Source: Xestospongia muta (taxonomy: Eukaryota > Porifera > Demospongiae > Haplosclerida > Petrosiidae). From it: 64,000 nucleotides of DNA. Below the pieces are notes generated by a model, which did no database searches, was not told the origin of the DNA, and saw only the letters and a program-made list of their open reading frames with translations. The stretch covers positions 6,168,136-6,232,135 of the forward strand of contig OY848919.1 in NCBI GenBank assembly GCA_963693285.1, written 5' to 3'. A program made the position numbers and the translations under genes. Shown piece by piece: positions 25,584 through 36,510 of the stretch (the stretch's first letter is position 1; the number at the start of each line of letters is the position of its first letter).

Positions 25584-25873
25584 CTGTGTAATGTAATAAG
25601 TTAGTAAAACAGTTGGAACAATTATATATATCATTTATTCAATGTGTTTATCATTAAAAATAATGATAATTATCTATACACATCTATACATATAATAACA
25701 TCATTCTGATGTCGTTAAATGTAATATATTACTTTGTAATTAAATATTTAAAAGAGAGATGCCTTATAAATTAATGCTTAGGAATTTTTAACATCATCCT
25801 CTTCAATGTTATATTATTATCATAGTGACAGATGTACATCTCCCTAAGATTATTATCATTAATGATGTTACAA

Positions 25874-28724
25874 TTATAATTTACTTAATTTGGGAAGAGG
25901 AGGCTGAGACAGTATAACAAAGCTCCTGTGAAATATCCCACAAACTCCATCAACATTACCCTTGTACCATTCGTCATCAACCTATGAAAATGAATATGTT
26001 CAGTAGAGATCAGTAGATGAAGTCTCTCCATACATACCTTAACGACATCTTTGATAACATCTCCGATATTTAAGTTTATTTGACCATCATTTGTTTTGAA
26101 ATATGAGAGCTGCTGGACAATAGCTTCTACAGGAGGCTTCTCCCAGGTAGTAGTACGAGCGTTATGATCAACATAATAGATTCGTCCATTATGTGAAACC
26201 CTACTTTCCCATCCAGGAGGCAATAGTTCAGATTGCTGATATGATTCTTGAGATACTGTGTAACATGATAAGTTAGCAAATATAATATAATATAGTTATA
26301 TTATATTTAAGTATTATATAATTGAAGTTCAAATGAAAATTTATAGTAAGAACATTATAAAGCAAACAATATATGAGAATGTATATACTAATTTACCTTG
26401 ACTACTTGATGTCACCTTAGTAATTGTTGTATCATCAGATGATATCTTGTCATTACTAGGAGACATTTCTTGTTTTGGTTTATCAGTTACTATCTCATTA
26501 ATCACTGGTGATTTGACAGATTTCATTTCTGATATTTGAAATTGCAGACCTGATAGAAAAAAATAATTTAATAATTTCACTAATATATTTATATCTTTCT
26601 TACTCTTTATCTTTTCCATCAATTGACTGATTGTTCCTTCTCTTTCCTTTAATTCTAAATTTAATGACATTATTTTTTCTTGCAGTATCTCAATCTCTTC
26701 ATCTTTGTCTACTAATACTTCATCAGTATCTATAGAACGTATATGGTATGTACTACTAACAGTATGATAGCTCACTTTCTTTATGTCCAGTTAACTTTTC
26801 TATCTCTAAGGTCTTTGCCTTATTCAGTTTATCCATTAGTTTCAGCTTGTCTGTTTACATTAGGTACATAGTTATATGTTAATTAATGTACATGTACCTG
26901 GCAGAGATTGATCTTGTGATTCTTCTCTCTCTATATTGGTATAAACTATAAAACATATAATAGTCATGATAATATAATATCTATACTTACTTTCAAGAGA
27001 TGATTTTAACACAAGTATTTGTTGATCTTTCTCAGCTGATGTCTTTCTTTGTAAAACAAGATTCGCTTCTAAAATTTTCACTTCGTCCATAAGAATTCTC
27101 ACCTCCTATATATGAACATGTATAATATAATAGTAATATTACTTACTAGTTGTCTCTTATACCTTATCTCTTCCACGTATGTCACAAACAATGTCATAGC
27201 CAATGCTTAGCTTGATTAAACCCATCTTTATTAGTACATCAAGATTCTTTTCAGCTTCCATTAGTAGAATATCCATTATATTTCGTGGAGCATACCAGGT
27301 CACAGTGATAGAATTGTCTTTCTTTATCACTCTAACTTGGACTCTTTTGGCCATATCTTGAAATGCTTTTACTAATATATCACTGATCTGATTTAAATAA
27401 TATTCATCACGTTCACACTCTAGAACAAGCTTGATGGTCTCACATTTGAGAAAAGAAGATGAGCTTGTCATAAAGTTTTCATTTTCACACACACTGACTT
27501 TGATTTCTTTACAAAGCTCGTCTACTTCCAAATTGTATTTTGCAATATGACCTTTAGCCTCTTTAATGTTGTACTGCTTAACAATAGTCTCCAAGCAACA
27601 AACGTTGATGATGGTGCACTTTTCTTCCACTAACTCCATAACATCATCAAAACATTTGCCTACATATAGCTGAGGTTTCAGCTCTTGGAAACACCTTCCA
27701 AGAAACTTTTTGAACTCTTTCAATTTAGATACTACTGCAGATTCAATGAGAGGTGCCACTGTATGTATAAGGACACCAAATTTAGCTCTAATTTGATCAA
27801 ATTTATACTGATAAGTTCGTTGAACATGTAGCTCAGTTACAGCACCTGATAGTATTTTATTAGCGATTAATAGAAGATAATATAATTTTGATAGACTAAC
27901 TTCGAGGAATTGTTGACGTAACATTCATTGCTAAAACATCAAGAGGGACAATATCTATATCAAAGAAGTATACCATTACTGTCATAGAAAAAACCATTTA
28001 TCATAGTTGTACCTGATTGATTCTGAAGTGAACCTTCATGAGGAAAATGCTGGTCTATACAGAATATACCAATCACATCACTATGACTTCAAACTACTTA
28101 CCAAATTCTTTGAGTATATTGTTTGCTACCTGTACTGTCTCTTTTGATTGTAATAATACAGTACTAAATAATTTTAAGCTGTTAAGATCCTCAGATACTG
28201 TACTGGATATTGCTCTCAATGAACCATCAGTTAGTGATCCACCTGATCTTGCTATTTCATCTAATGTCTCCTTAGAGATCACTCCCTCTGAATGTAACAT
28301 CCAAACTATCTCCATTGGAAAAACAAATTGTAAAAGACTTTCAGAGTGTTCTGTAATACTTGACGTGGAAACTCCTTTTGCACTATTTTGTGAGGGAAGA
28401 GAAAGAATATATTGACATATTAGAACCAACCTATTTCATCAACTCACTTTCTTTTAATACACTCTCATACTGTTCAGCAATAGTGTTCTCACCAATGGTG
28501 TCTTTTCGTAGGGTGTTAATAATGTCTCTTCTCGTAGTCTTTGGTTTAGAACTTAACTACAATTCAAACATCTTTATAGCTTTGACATCACACTCTTCAT
28601 TCATCAATCTGATACTATCTAGTTTAGTAGTATCTAATTTGAGGAGTACACCAAATGTGTACCATTTAGTACCAACTCTAACGTGTTCACATAACTCAGC
28701 AAGAGTTGGTTTCCCATTCAAAAA
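25874..28724 (-). CDS. Death-fold / unknown domain / coiled-coil / WW / SH3 gene
   Basis: Exons inferred from frame and GT-AG sites, 5' to 3': 28448-28724 (death domain), 28102-28382 (helical domain), uncertain small exons near 27890-28010, 27163-27845 (unknown domain), 26991-27105, 26898-26930, 26776-26850, 26604-26729 (coiled coil), 26397-26549 (acidic linker), 26038-26255 (WW plus SH3 start), 25874-25981 (SH3 end, TAA). From 27105 downward the frame stays open across every junction, with phase 1 introns and a last phase 0 intron. A scaffold or adaptor role in death-fold signalling is inferred from domains alone. Odd points: TAG at 28557-28559 interrupts the death-domain exon where Trp would fit, and the first SH3 copy has His and Ser in place of the usual Pro and Asn. 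The 5' start is not identified. Confidence 0.65.
26604..27105 (-). CDS. Coiled-coil exon cluster
   Basis: Exons 26991-27105, 26898-26930, 26776-26850 and 26604-26729 encode a charged coiled coil ([13 protein letters not shown], then [17 protein letters not shown], then [18 protein letters not shown]). The last exon is 126 nt, exactly 42 residues or six heptads, and opens with TDEVL exactly like the tandem exons at 63.3-63.95 kb, which shows common ancestry. Confidence 0.7.
27163..27845 (-). CDS. Large unknown domain exon
   Basis: About 227 aa in one exon, opening with [20 protein letters not shown], with a middle [14 protein letters not shown] and [16 protein letters not shown], and ending [17 protein letters not shown]. 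Mixed helix with several Cys and an RVQVRVIKK strand-like segment near the end. I do not recognise a named family. It sits between a death-fold pair and a coiled coil, a place where a regulatory or oligomerisation domain would be expected. Confidence 0.65.
28102..28382 (-). CDS. Helical, death-fold-like exon
   Basis: About 93 aa, strongly helical ([19 protein letters not shown], then [44 protein letters not shown]). Length and six-helix-like layout suggest a CARD-like member of the death fold, but I cannot prove the subtype. Good GT donor (gtaagt) at 28101. Confidence 0.5.
28448..28724 (-). CDS. Death-domain exon (with in-frame TAG)
   Basis: Reads [20 protein letters not shown], then a helix with [15 protein letters not shown], a [21 protein letters not shown] and IAEQYESVL. 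The pattern of a first helix, K-W-Y/L-G, and a late helix after W-L-S fits death domains. The stop sits where the family has the Trp of WLS. The acceptor AG precedes 28724. The donor is ambiguous between gtgagt at 28447 and a site 4-5 bases later; the latter gives the phase needed by the next exon. Confidence 0.6.
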
Positions 28725-29929
28725 CTGGTTGAAGTAGCCGACGAAACGGAGGACGAGGCCATAACCTTTGCGAGGAATTTATTGGGTGGAGTTAACTTGG
28801 CATTATTCGTTAGTCATGCAAAATTGACTCCACCCTAAACACATAACTTAATAACTTATTAAGTAGATACTGTAAACAATGAAAAATGACAAATGATAAT
28901 TTATATTTCCTCTTGTGATTCTATTGGAATACACATATTATTACTGGCCTAAAGAAAGTAAATAGCTGTCTAATAATATTTCAATCAAAGTAAATCTCAC
29001 TGCTTGGTCAAAGAATCTCATTGTCTTCCAACCACAATATATCAGTGACATCGAGTTATTAATACAATATTGATAGCACTTTATTTTGAATTTGTTTGAG
29101 ATCTTCAAGACAAATATAATGAGGATCTAAAACAAGAAATCTAGGATAGAAAAAAATTAAAATAACTACATGTTTCAACAAATAATTTGTATTTATTTCA
29201 TTCTTTATTTATCAGTAGTATTTTAATCCTTATATCTCCTGACTGTTGATAGTGTTGGAAACGTAATAGGGTATGAGCTAAAAATCCACCCCCAATCATC
29301 ACTCAAGTGCTTTGAGTCTCAAAATGATGTAGGAGGATACACTCTGTTCTAGCTAATTCCATAACATATGAATATGAGAACTGATCTATTTAACGGTTTT
29401 TTTTAACAATAGATGAGGAAATATATCATTACAACTTATTACTATGATGATGAATGATGTGGTATTGCATTATAGTTCATAGCCTTTTTCAGCATGACCT
29501 TGACAGTTAATAGGGACCTCTGGACTTTAAAACTTATACAATATTGTGCAAAGAGTGGAAAAAATAGTGTAAATATGCACTAATTGATAGCTCGTGATTA
29601 ATTTTTTTTGGTCTAATTTACCTGTCATGGGTGATTGGATAGCCTTACAATTGTTTATATAGTACTTCTAATATTCATGGTTGGTGTACTTAGTCTGAAT
29701 TCCTACGTCATATTTGAAGAATGCTTTCTGTGCTCTTTGCAGTGCTTTGGTCATTCTTATCAATATAGCATAAAGCACATGTGTATAGTGTTAACTTCAT
29801 CTTTGTATTATAGAGCTGTTGAGAGCTGCTTGAATATATTAAGTGGTGTGGTCGGTAAACAACTGGAATCTTTTCATTATTGAAAATTTTCACCGTGGCA
29901 CCTACACATAATACAGTAGATAACACCAA
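28725..29929. other. Gene-free stretch with a short hairpin
   Basis: An inverted pair, gggtggagttaact at about 28784 and aattgactccaccc at about 28825, may be a small MITE or hairpin beside the gene. Nothing else recognised. Confidence 0.45.
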
Positions 29930-30960
29930 AGTATTACATACATGTACAACTAATCATTTATTGCAGTTAAATCCTTAGCAACTGCTTCTAATTCATTACC
30001 CTTTGCAGATTTATCATTCATGTGTGCATGTATGTTACTTAAATCTATTAGAGTCACTACCTTTCCTGATGCTTGACTAATGTGCTGCTGTACTAATTTC
30101 TTATTTGCTTGCACACGCAGCAATGACTTCACTTTCTCACTCTCTTTAAGATGTCTTTGTCTAGGCAAATGATCATAAACAGCCTATAAATAAATAAAAT
30201 ATGTTTACATACTTTAATTGATATTATTACAAATGACAATGCAAGCATTGATGTAGCTGATTCAGACTGATTGTAATCCTTAAAGATCCATGTAACTTTT
30301 CATGATCACTTTCAGTGATACTGTGCTTCATTAGTTTACAATAAACTCTATTATGAATTCGAAAATGTAAAGCTTTACAACGCTAATCTTATTCATCATA
30401 TGATTATGATTCTCAGAAACATAAGTGACCTCAAGGTGTCTCTTATCTTCACTAAGGATTAATTTGACACCAGCATTACAGCCTTGCTTGATAGTACTGC
30501 CAGCATGCATGTGTGCATGTGAAAAACAATGAACAGTAGTCTAGCATTAGAAATACTAACTCTGATGCTTTCATTTTCCACAACCTTTCCTTTTATAGAC
30601 TTTGCCACCAAAAAAAAATGTGTATTGGACTTCATAATATCTTAATTCAGAGGGAGCACCAGCTAGTCTTTTTGGTACACGTTTAGCAGCTGCTTCCAAT
30701 ATACTGGAATCTCAACGTGACAGTTGTACAGCATTATGCCTCTCATAGTCCTTTAGTTTCTTTTCAAACTCGATAAACGAAGAAAAGCTCTCACCAACAC
30801 TAAAGGAAACATCAGACTGAGCAACAGACGTACCCTGTTCACTCGCTGCCATTTTAAAAATACTAAACGTGTTGTCTCGTAAGACTATTAACGCGCATAA
30901 CGCGCATCTGGACCTGTAGTTTCTCAAAAAGCGCCCGGTTACGGGACCTGTAGACACTCC
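29930..30960 (-). mobile_element. FAR1/ZSWIM-like transposase N-terminal remnant
   Basis: Reading from 30957 downward: an N-terminal segment with FSSFIEFEKKLKDYERHN, TGA where Arg is expected (about 30712), AAAKRVPKRLAGAPSELRYY, a FAR1-like strand block, more stops, then ESEKVKSLLRVQANKKLVQQ and ASGKVVTLIDLSN. This layout is typical of MULE-derived proteins related to ZSWIM1/3, upstream of the DDE domain. The catalytic part is missing, so it is a 5' fragment. Confidence 0.65.
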
Positions 30961-31518
30961 GTAAAAAGAATCTCTGAATGAAACAGAAGATTACTTGTCT
31001 CTGGAAAAGGCAGAAGATTATTTATAAGCGAAATTGTGCGAGTTTTTCGTAGTCTGTAAACAGTTTATATAGTCTGACAGTAAGGTTAGTACTATTGGTT
31101 AGGCTCTTATAGACTACACTGTTAGCTACTATTGGTTAATCAGCCGGACTGATTGATTAATCTTGTGGAATGTTAAATGTACATGCACTCTGCAGTATAG
31201 ATCTACACTGTGCGCCGCAGCGAGGTTAAGCACTTTGGTGTATTTATTTAAACTGTACTGATTATAATGAGAACATTATACTGGACTGTCCTTATAATGG
31301 TCTCCTTTACTACTATTTTTCTCTCAGTAAAGATCCTCCACATAGATGGACTCTAATTTTATGCTCATTTGTTTGAACAAAACTATTATCAATTTGATGT
31401 TAACATTTGCTACTAAACATTATAAAAAATCAGATTGAATTTTTTTTCAAGAAACTAGTGTTCATTCTTTAATTTTTTTTCATGTGTGCACTGAATTAGC
31501 TACTGCACATATTACTTG
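30961..31518. other. Gene-free stretch
   Basis: No supported feature. It separates the ZSWIM-like remnant from the left LTR of a second LTR element. Confidence 0.4.
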
Positions 31519-31739
31519 TGATGTATCAACTCAGTTATAGCTACTAGCTTTATTCAAGTATAAACACAGCCTCATTTGACATAGCACCAAACTCAATAGA
31601 TACCAAAGATTTAACGATAACATAACATGGACATTTGATAGAGTATGTAGCATACATCACTTATAGGACGGGATGTCTATACAAGATAATAATATTCATA
31701 CGGATATACAACACAATAATCAAATAATAATACAGTACA
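31519..31739 (-). mobile_element. LTR of a decayed Gypsy-like element (3' LTR)
   Basis: Begins TGATGTATCAACTCAG and ends ..GTACA beside attcctccc, the same purine-tract context (on the minus strand) as the left LTR of the Gypsy element at 39433. Its first 50 bases match 34847-34905. Just inside (31740-31910) are the last residues of pol, ending PPDRYFNLK like the Gypsy element at 39.6 kb. Confidence 0.6.
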
Positions 31740-32090
31740 TTCCTCCCACCTTAAGATTAAAATATCGGTCAGGAGGTTTACGATGACCTGGTTTCGTCTT
31801 TTGCTGTTGGATTCTCTGGACTTTTGTTCAAATTCTTGCATAATTTTCATATTTTTCTCAGCTGGCTTTAATCCTTTAGCAACCTCAAGCGTTTTGGTAA
31901 GAGTCAAATCTGTTTCCGATAATTATAAGAGATGCCTTTGCGTTCCAGGGTGATTAATTCCACAAACTATTCAGTAGCATTAGCCGGAGAAAGTTGGGCT
32001 TAATTTTTAACCTTTTTTAGCGGCGATACATCACGTGAGACACGTCCGTCTATATCCAGCACATATCCAGCACGTGTCGGCAAACAGATA

Positions 32091-32180
32091 AAGAAACACT
32101 TGTTAAGGCACTTACTAGACTCCAGTTGTATAGGTAAGAAACACTTGTTAGGGCACTTACTAAACTCCAGTTGTATAAGT
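32091..32180. repeat. Tandem 45-bp repeat, two units
   Basis: Units 32091-32135 and 32136-32180 (aagaaacacttgtta...gttgtatag/agt) differ at three to four positions. They lie close to the MULE 3' end and could be subterminal repeats. Confidence 0.8.
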
Positions 32181-32299
32181 AAGCTTTAAATGTAGTTTCA
32201 TTAACACTTGTCTTTTGTATATACAAATTTATATGATATGATGACTGATGTTTTACTACATTATGTATGATTTTAGTCTTTATTATAATAGCTAATCAA

Positions 32300-34550
32300 A
32301 GTTCATAAGTGTTTCCTAGTTACAGAAGTGACATGTATAACTCACAGGTGAGTGTGTAAGTTTTGGTAATGTGCATGATAAATGAAGCCACATAGAACAG
32401 ATATCACACTGAATCCAGCTGACTTCAACATTGGTGTGATTGCTGTCATTCTCTTTAAAACAAGCACCACAAAATAGAGGCTCTTCTTCTGCAATCTTTG
32501 ATTTACATAGGATGCTATCCTGTCTCGATGGCTTTGATAATGTTGCTGGTGTTTGTCTTCGCTTTTTTGTAGAAAAGAATGTCGTTTGCCTTTCACTGTT
32601 TGCATTTGGCAAGATCTTAATAGGAAGTATTTTGTCTACCATCTTCTTTGAGTGCTTCAAGCATTGTTATAGCTGCTTGCACATGTTTATTGACTGCCTG
32701 TATAGCATTTACTGTATTGCACTCTCTAATTGCCAATTCTAATGAATGTACTTTCAATAACAGTGATTCTTTTGCTGTCTCCAGGTCTGTTTTCTTCTTT
32801 TGAAGAGAGTACATTAGAAAAGTATAAATAATCCGTGTCTGATGATGTTCTTTCACTGGAGAAAAAGGTGGTTGCTGGTATTCATATGTAATAAATGTAC
32901 ATGTTTACATATAGTAGCATGTAGAGTAGCATCTAAACATGTACATGTGTAAGCATGTGGACAAATTTTGCAGTCATGGCATATTACTTTAGAATCACAG
33001 GTTTCCTCTAACTTTTTAACAACATAATGTGTATCTTGTACATTCTGAGGGTTAACTTTCCATTTCTTGTTATTTATAGGTGTAATTGAAGTTGACGATA
33101 GTTTATTGGCTAATTGATGGCGCTTAATGTTTTACATATCCTGTGGCTGTTTTTCCCCATTTCCAATTTCCTCAACCTTTCAAACGCTGCATTTCCACCT
33201 ATTTTAATTAAGGCTACAAGAAGACTATCCACACGTCTATTCTGTTTATGATGTAAGTATACTATTTAAAACTCTATGAAAAGCCTCTAAAAACATATTT
33301 GTATTTACAGTGGATCCCAGTCTGTAGCACGTAGCACAATCGTGCAACCTTGTACAATAGTTTGTGTTAAAATAATTATGAAATCTCTCGTGATTGTTAA
33401 AATTGTAAGTTAAAAATTCTTGTAATAAAGTACGAAACTTAGCCTCGTCACTTTTCATAATTAAAGTGCAGAGTAAGTGATAGATTGTCACTTGATCTTC
33501 TTTAAGTAATACGTACTACGTAATGGCCTTTCTCCAAGCCCTATGTACATGCCATACACAGATTACTTTATGAGTATCACTACCTCCGAAAACACCTTGC
33601 CAAGCATTAAAATACTGCTCTGAATCATCAGACATAAACCAGCGAGGAGCAATAGTGCCACACTTATCTTTTATTGCTCTTAAAAAAATAATTAATGCCG
33701 AAGTGTCTTCTCTGTTACAAATCATCCAGGCTACAGGCAGTCCTTGTCCATACTCGTCAACAGTCATTACTGTAATTAAATAAAAGTCATACATGTTTGT
33801 TCCATGTGTTGCATCCATGCATATGGTGTTATTACCAAATTTAAGTAGCATGTCTTGTTGAAATTGTGTCTGTATACATAGTAAAAAATCATTATCAGCG
33901 AAATTATCCATTCCATAGGGCTGCTTGTCACCTTGTTTCTTAAAGAGAAGTATAGGGTTATAATCTAGTGATTGCATTTCAATAACCCATGCAGTGACAC
34001 TGGTTAGATCATTTTGATATCAAGTAATGCCTTCTATATTATATAGGTATTTGATGTTGTGAACATCTTGCCGAGTAAGAAGATGTAAGATGTCAATGCC
34101 ACCATCAACTGAGTCTCAGATGTCATCTAATATACAGTCTATCCATACACCTTGTTCTAATTTATTGGCAATATCTAATCTCATTTTTTGAGGTAGTCTA
34201 AGAAAAGCTAACTTTAATCATGGTTGTAATGTGTTGGACAATATCATACAGAGATCTTTTGTGTAAGTAGATGCTGTGAGACTCGTAAATGTGCTGTGCA
34301 CTGGCATTCAATTTTTGCAGTGCCTTGTGTCTTTAGCTGACGCTTGCCTTTACCATCAAGTTTATACACACCTGCTCTGTTGCAATAATAATACCAAACA
34401 TTTGTCTCATTGGATATTGTTGGTGCACACTTTAGTACATAACTTGAAGAGTGGAGCTTTCAATGTCTTCCTAGCTTGACTAAATCCTCATAAAGTAGGT
34501 CTGAGGGCTACGTTGGAGTCGACAAATTCCTAATTAATTGATATGTGGTA
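32300..34550 (-). mobile_element. MULE-type DNA transposon with SWIM and PHD domains
   Basis: On the minus strand: a long decayed N-terminal part, then the transposase core at 33516-33977 with CMDATHGTNMY (first catalytic Asp) and WFMSDDSEQYFNAW (second Asp), then FHNYFNTNY. A SWIM-type zinc finger (CTC...CKHVH) is at about 32925-32975. A helical linker leads to a C-terminal PHD-like finger at 32316-32480 (CGACF, WIQCDICSMWLHLSC, TCHFCN). Frames change several times, so it is inactive. Domain order fits Mutator-like transposases of invertebrates. Confidence 0.75.
33516..33977 (-). pseudogene. MULE transposase catalytic segment
   Basis: 153 codons open. DATHGTN and SDDSEQ are the hallmark boxes of the MULE DDE domain, followed by ICVWHVHRAWRKAI, the usual H/W helix. 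The C-terminal Glu region falls in the next, frame-shifted segment. Confidence 0.8.
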
Positions 34551-34860
34551 ACTTCACAAATACTAAGAAGAATGTCACGTTACTTCGCTTCAATTCCAAT
34601 ATCATTAGCTAAAATAGTTCTGAAGTCCCTCTACATACGTGACCCATTGTTCTCTCTCTGGAAAAAATTCTATCACGCTGCAATATTTAGCCATTTTAAC
34701 TTCTCTTTTTCCTCGAGGTCCTCTATCTTCTTGACCTTTCGTCGTTGACTCTCTAAAAGATATACCTTGTGGTTTTGTGGTTTTGTGACCTTTTGTCGTA
34801 GATCCCTCTTCTGACCTTTTGTACTTTACCCTCATCGCCAATTATTTGACGTATTGACTC

Positions 34861-35300
34861 AGTTATAGTTAATAACTTTATTTGAGTATAAACACATTGT
34901 GCAGTAATAATAATTAAAAATAAGTAAGTAGTACGCTATATTCATGTACATGTCTATGCAGTTATTTATTATTTTAATAACAAATGCTATGACTTAAAAA
35001 AATTGACAATTATTACTATGTATATATGAATGTTTCAATATAATTTAATTTTCATAATTATGTCAATGAACACTTGAAAAATTAATATTTGTTTTATCGT
35101 ACATGTGCAATTATTTTAATATGAAAATGCAACAATGTAAGAAAATTAGTATTACCTACACTGCTAATACCTAATTAAAAATTTTACATAATTATAGGGC
35201 ATGATACTTGACTTACTAGCTAATGAATGCTTGTATATTGGATCATAATCAGCAATACATGTTATATATATATATATGAACTTCTGCTGATTTAATATTG
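34861..35300. other. Gene-free stretch, partial LTR
   Basis: 34847 to about 34930 matches the LTR at 31519. Beyond that no match is seen, so the 5' LTR is truncated or decayed. A short TA run lies at 35261-35276. Confidence 0.45.
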
Positions 35301-35303
35301 AAC

Positions 35304-35980
35304 CTATTCCCAAGTAGGATATGGTTCACAGTTTTGTTCAAAACTATGCCAACCTGCAATGTCATCGTAAATCTTTATTTGTTGATATGGGTCATCATCA
35401 TATAGTTTATTGCATACTCAGCATGGAAAGTCCTTAGGATTTCTTCCAATTGGCTGTATGAACCAGTTGTCTCTCCATTTAAAATATTCGTTATATAGGC
35501 TTGGTTGACTTTCAACATTTTTTAAGAAATCAGCTAAATCTTTTGCTGTCTTGAAGTTACGGGCATTAATAAATGAATTTGGAGGAATTAAGGCAGGATT
35601 TGATAAATTTGCTCCAGACATAATGACTGGGACTGAGCTCTGGCATCAAATATTACAGCACTACTATTAGGAAATAGTTTTCTATCCTCTGTAACATAAC
35701 ATTTGCGCTGAAGTAGTCCACATTTGACTTCACCACTAGGCATTCCATATTTTCTGACACAACTAATCCCAATACAATCAGTCCAAAATAAAATCGTTTT
35801 CACAATTTCAAATTTAACTGGATTGACTTGTACACTGTCTAAAGAGTTATTTTCTTTAAATATGGACGTATTGTGATTTAGTTCATTTATATTAGTAATA
35901 ATAATAAAAATTAGCATTGGTAATGCAATTGATACAGCATAGACTAATATTCTTACAGTGCCTGTTTTTATTTTCAACAA
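35304..35980 (-). pseudogene. GT10 alpha-1,3-fucosyltransferase, internally deleted
   Basis: The N-terminus (35980) has a short cytosolic stretch and a signal-anchor helix (LVYAVSIALPMLIFIIIT), as in type II Golgi transferases. A stem follows, then KTILFWTDCIG and an AVIFDARA block like the start of the GT10 catalytic region. The sequence then jumps to SVPVIMSGANLSNPALIPP and SFINARNFKTAKDLADFL, which belong near the C-terminal end of GT10 enzymes. The donor-binding core of roughly 150 residues is missing and the join shifts frame. TGA at 35418-35420 precedes VCNKLYDDD, and the expected end is TAG at 35304-35306. A fucosyltransferase pseudogene is the best reading. Confidence 0.8.
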
Positions 35981-36510
35981 ACAGTGGTCAGTCTATTGTA
36001 AACACGATTTTCTAAAAATTAAAAATAAAATTGTCAGACTTATGGATGCAAATACCGAACTTTGATGCATTATAGTTTTTTCTATCTGATTTAGGTTTTA
36101 GGTGATATAATATGAGTCTTTTTCTGTGGTATCTCAATGACTTTTGATAATAATAACTTAATATTCTATTCATGCTAATATAATCATGCTAATGTGTTAT
36201 GGTTTGTAGGTGTAAAAGCACGTGTAGAACTTCTAGAATATTCCATTGATTTTTATATATAAACGTGTGTGCATGTGTTTTCTGTGTTTGTTCGTGTTCT
36301 CACTTTTTAATCAGTTGTTTTATATTTGAAGGAGTACCTAGATCACTACATTTTCTTAAAAGGTTTTTTCAGAAATTTACATAAGAAATCATACAAAAGA
36401 GAAACTTTGAGTCACGATAAGTTGGCATTCCTACGTTTCTGTCCAATATAATTTTACTTCCTATGGTATAACTGTAAAAAGCAGATATTATATATATAAA
36501 CAGTGATACA
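35981..36510. other. Gene-free stretch
   Basis: Upstream of the fucosyltransferase remnant; nothing recognisable. Confidence 0.4.

Larger units (their letters stand above)
31740..34860 (-). mobile_element. LTR retroelement remnant interrupted by a MULE
   Basis: At the right end a gag start is visible (KMAKYCSVIEFFPEREQWV, then YVEGLQNYF, 34605-34720), next to a ttggcgatgaggg primer-site-like stretch and the LTR-like start at 34847. At the left end only the pol C-terminus remains (31740-31910). Everything between belongs to a different transposon (32300-34550), giving a nested arrangement. No working retroelement gene remains. Confidence 0.55.

Noticed and set aside
11844..28559. Stops replacing Trp in three unrelated genes (TGA at 11844, TAG at 25536, TAG at 28557) as possible recoding
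   Set aside because: Both TGA and TAG are involved, the same genes or copies have other lesions, and intact genes nearby use TGA and TAA as normal stops. Ordinary nonsense mutation explains it.
28038..28737. Plus-strand open frames across the death-fold exons
   Set aside because: Antisense shadows of the minus-strand exons, which have domain and splice support.
29635..29883. Plus-strand hydrophobic 82-aa frame
   Set aside because: No homologue recognised, AT-rich context and no splice or promoter evidence.
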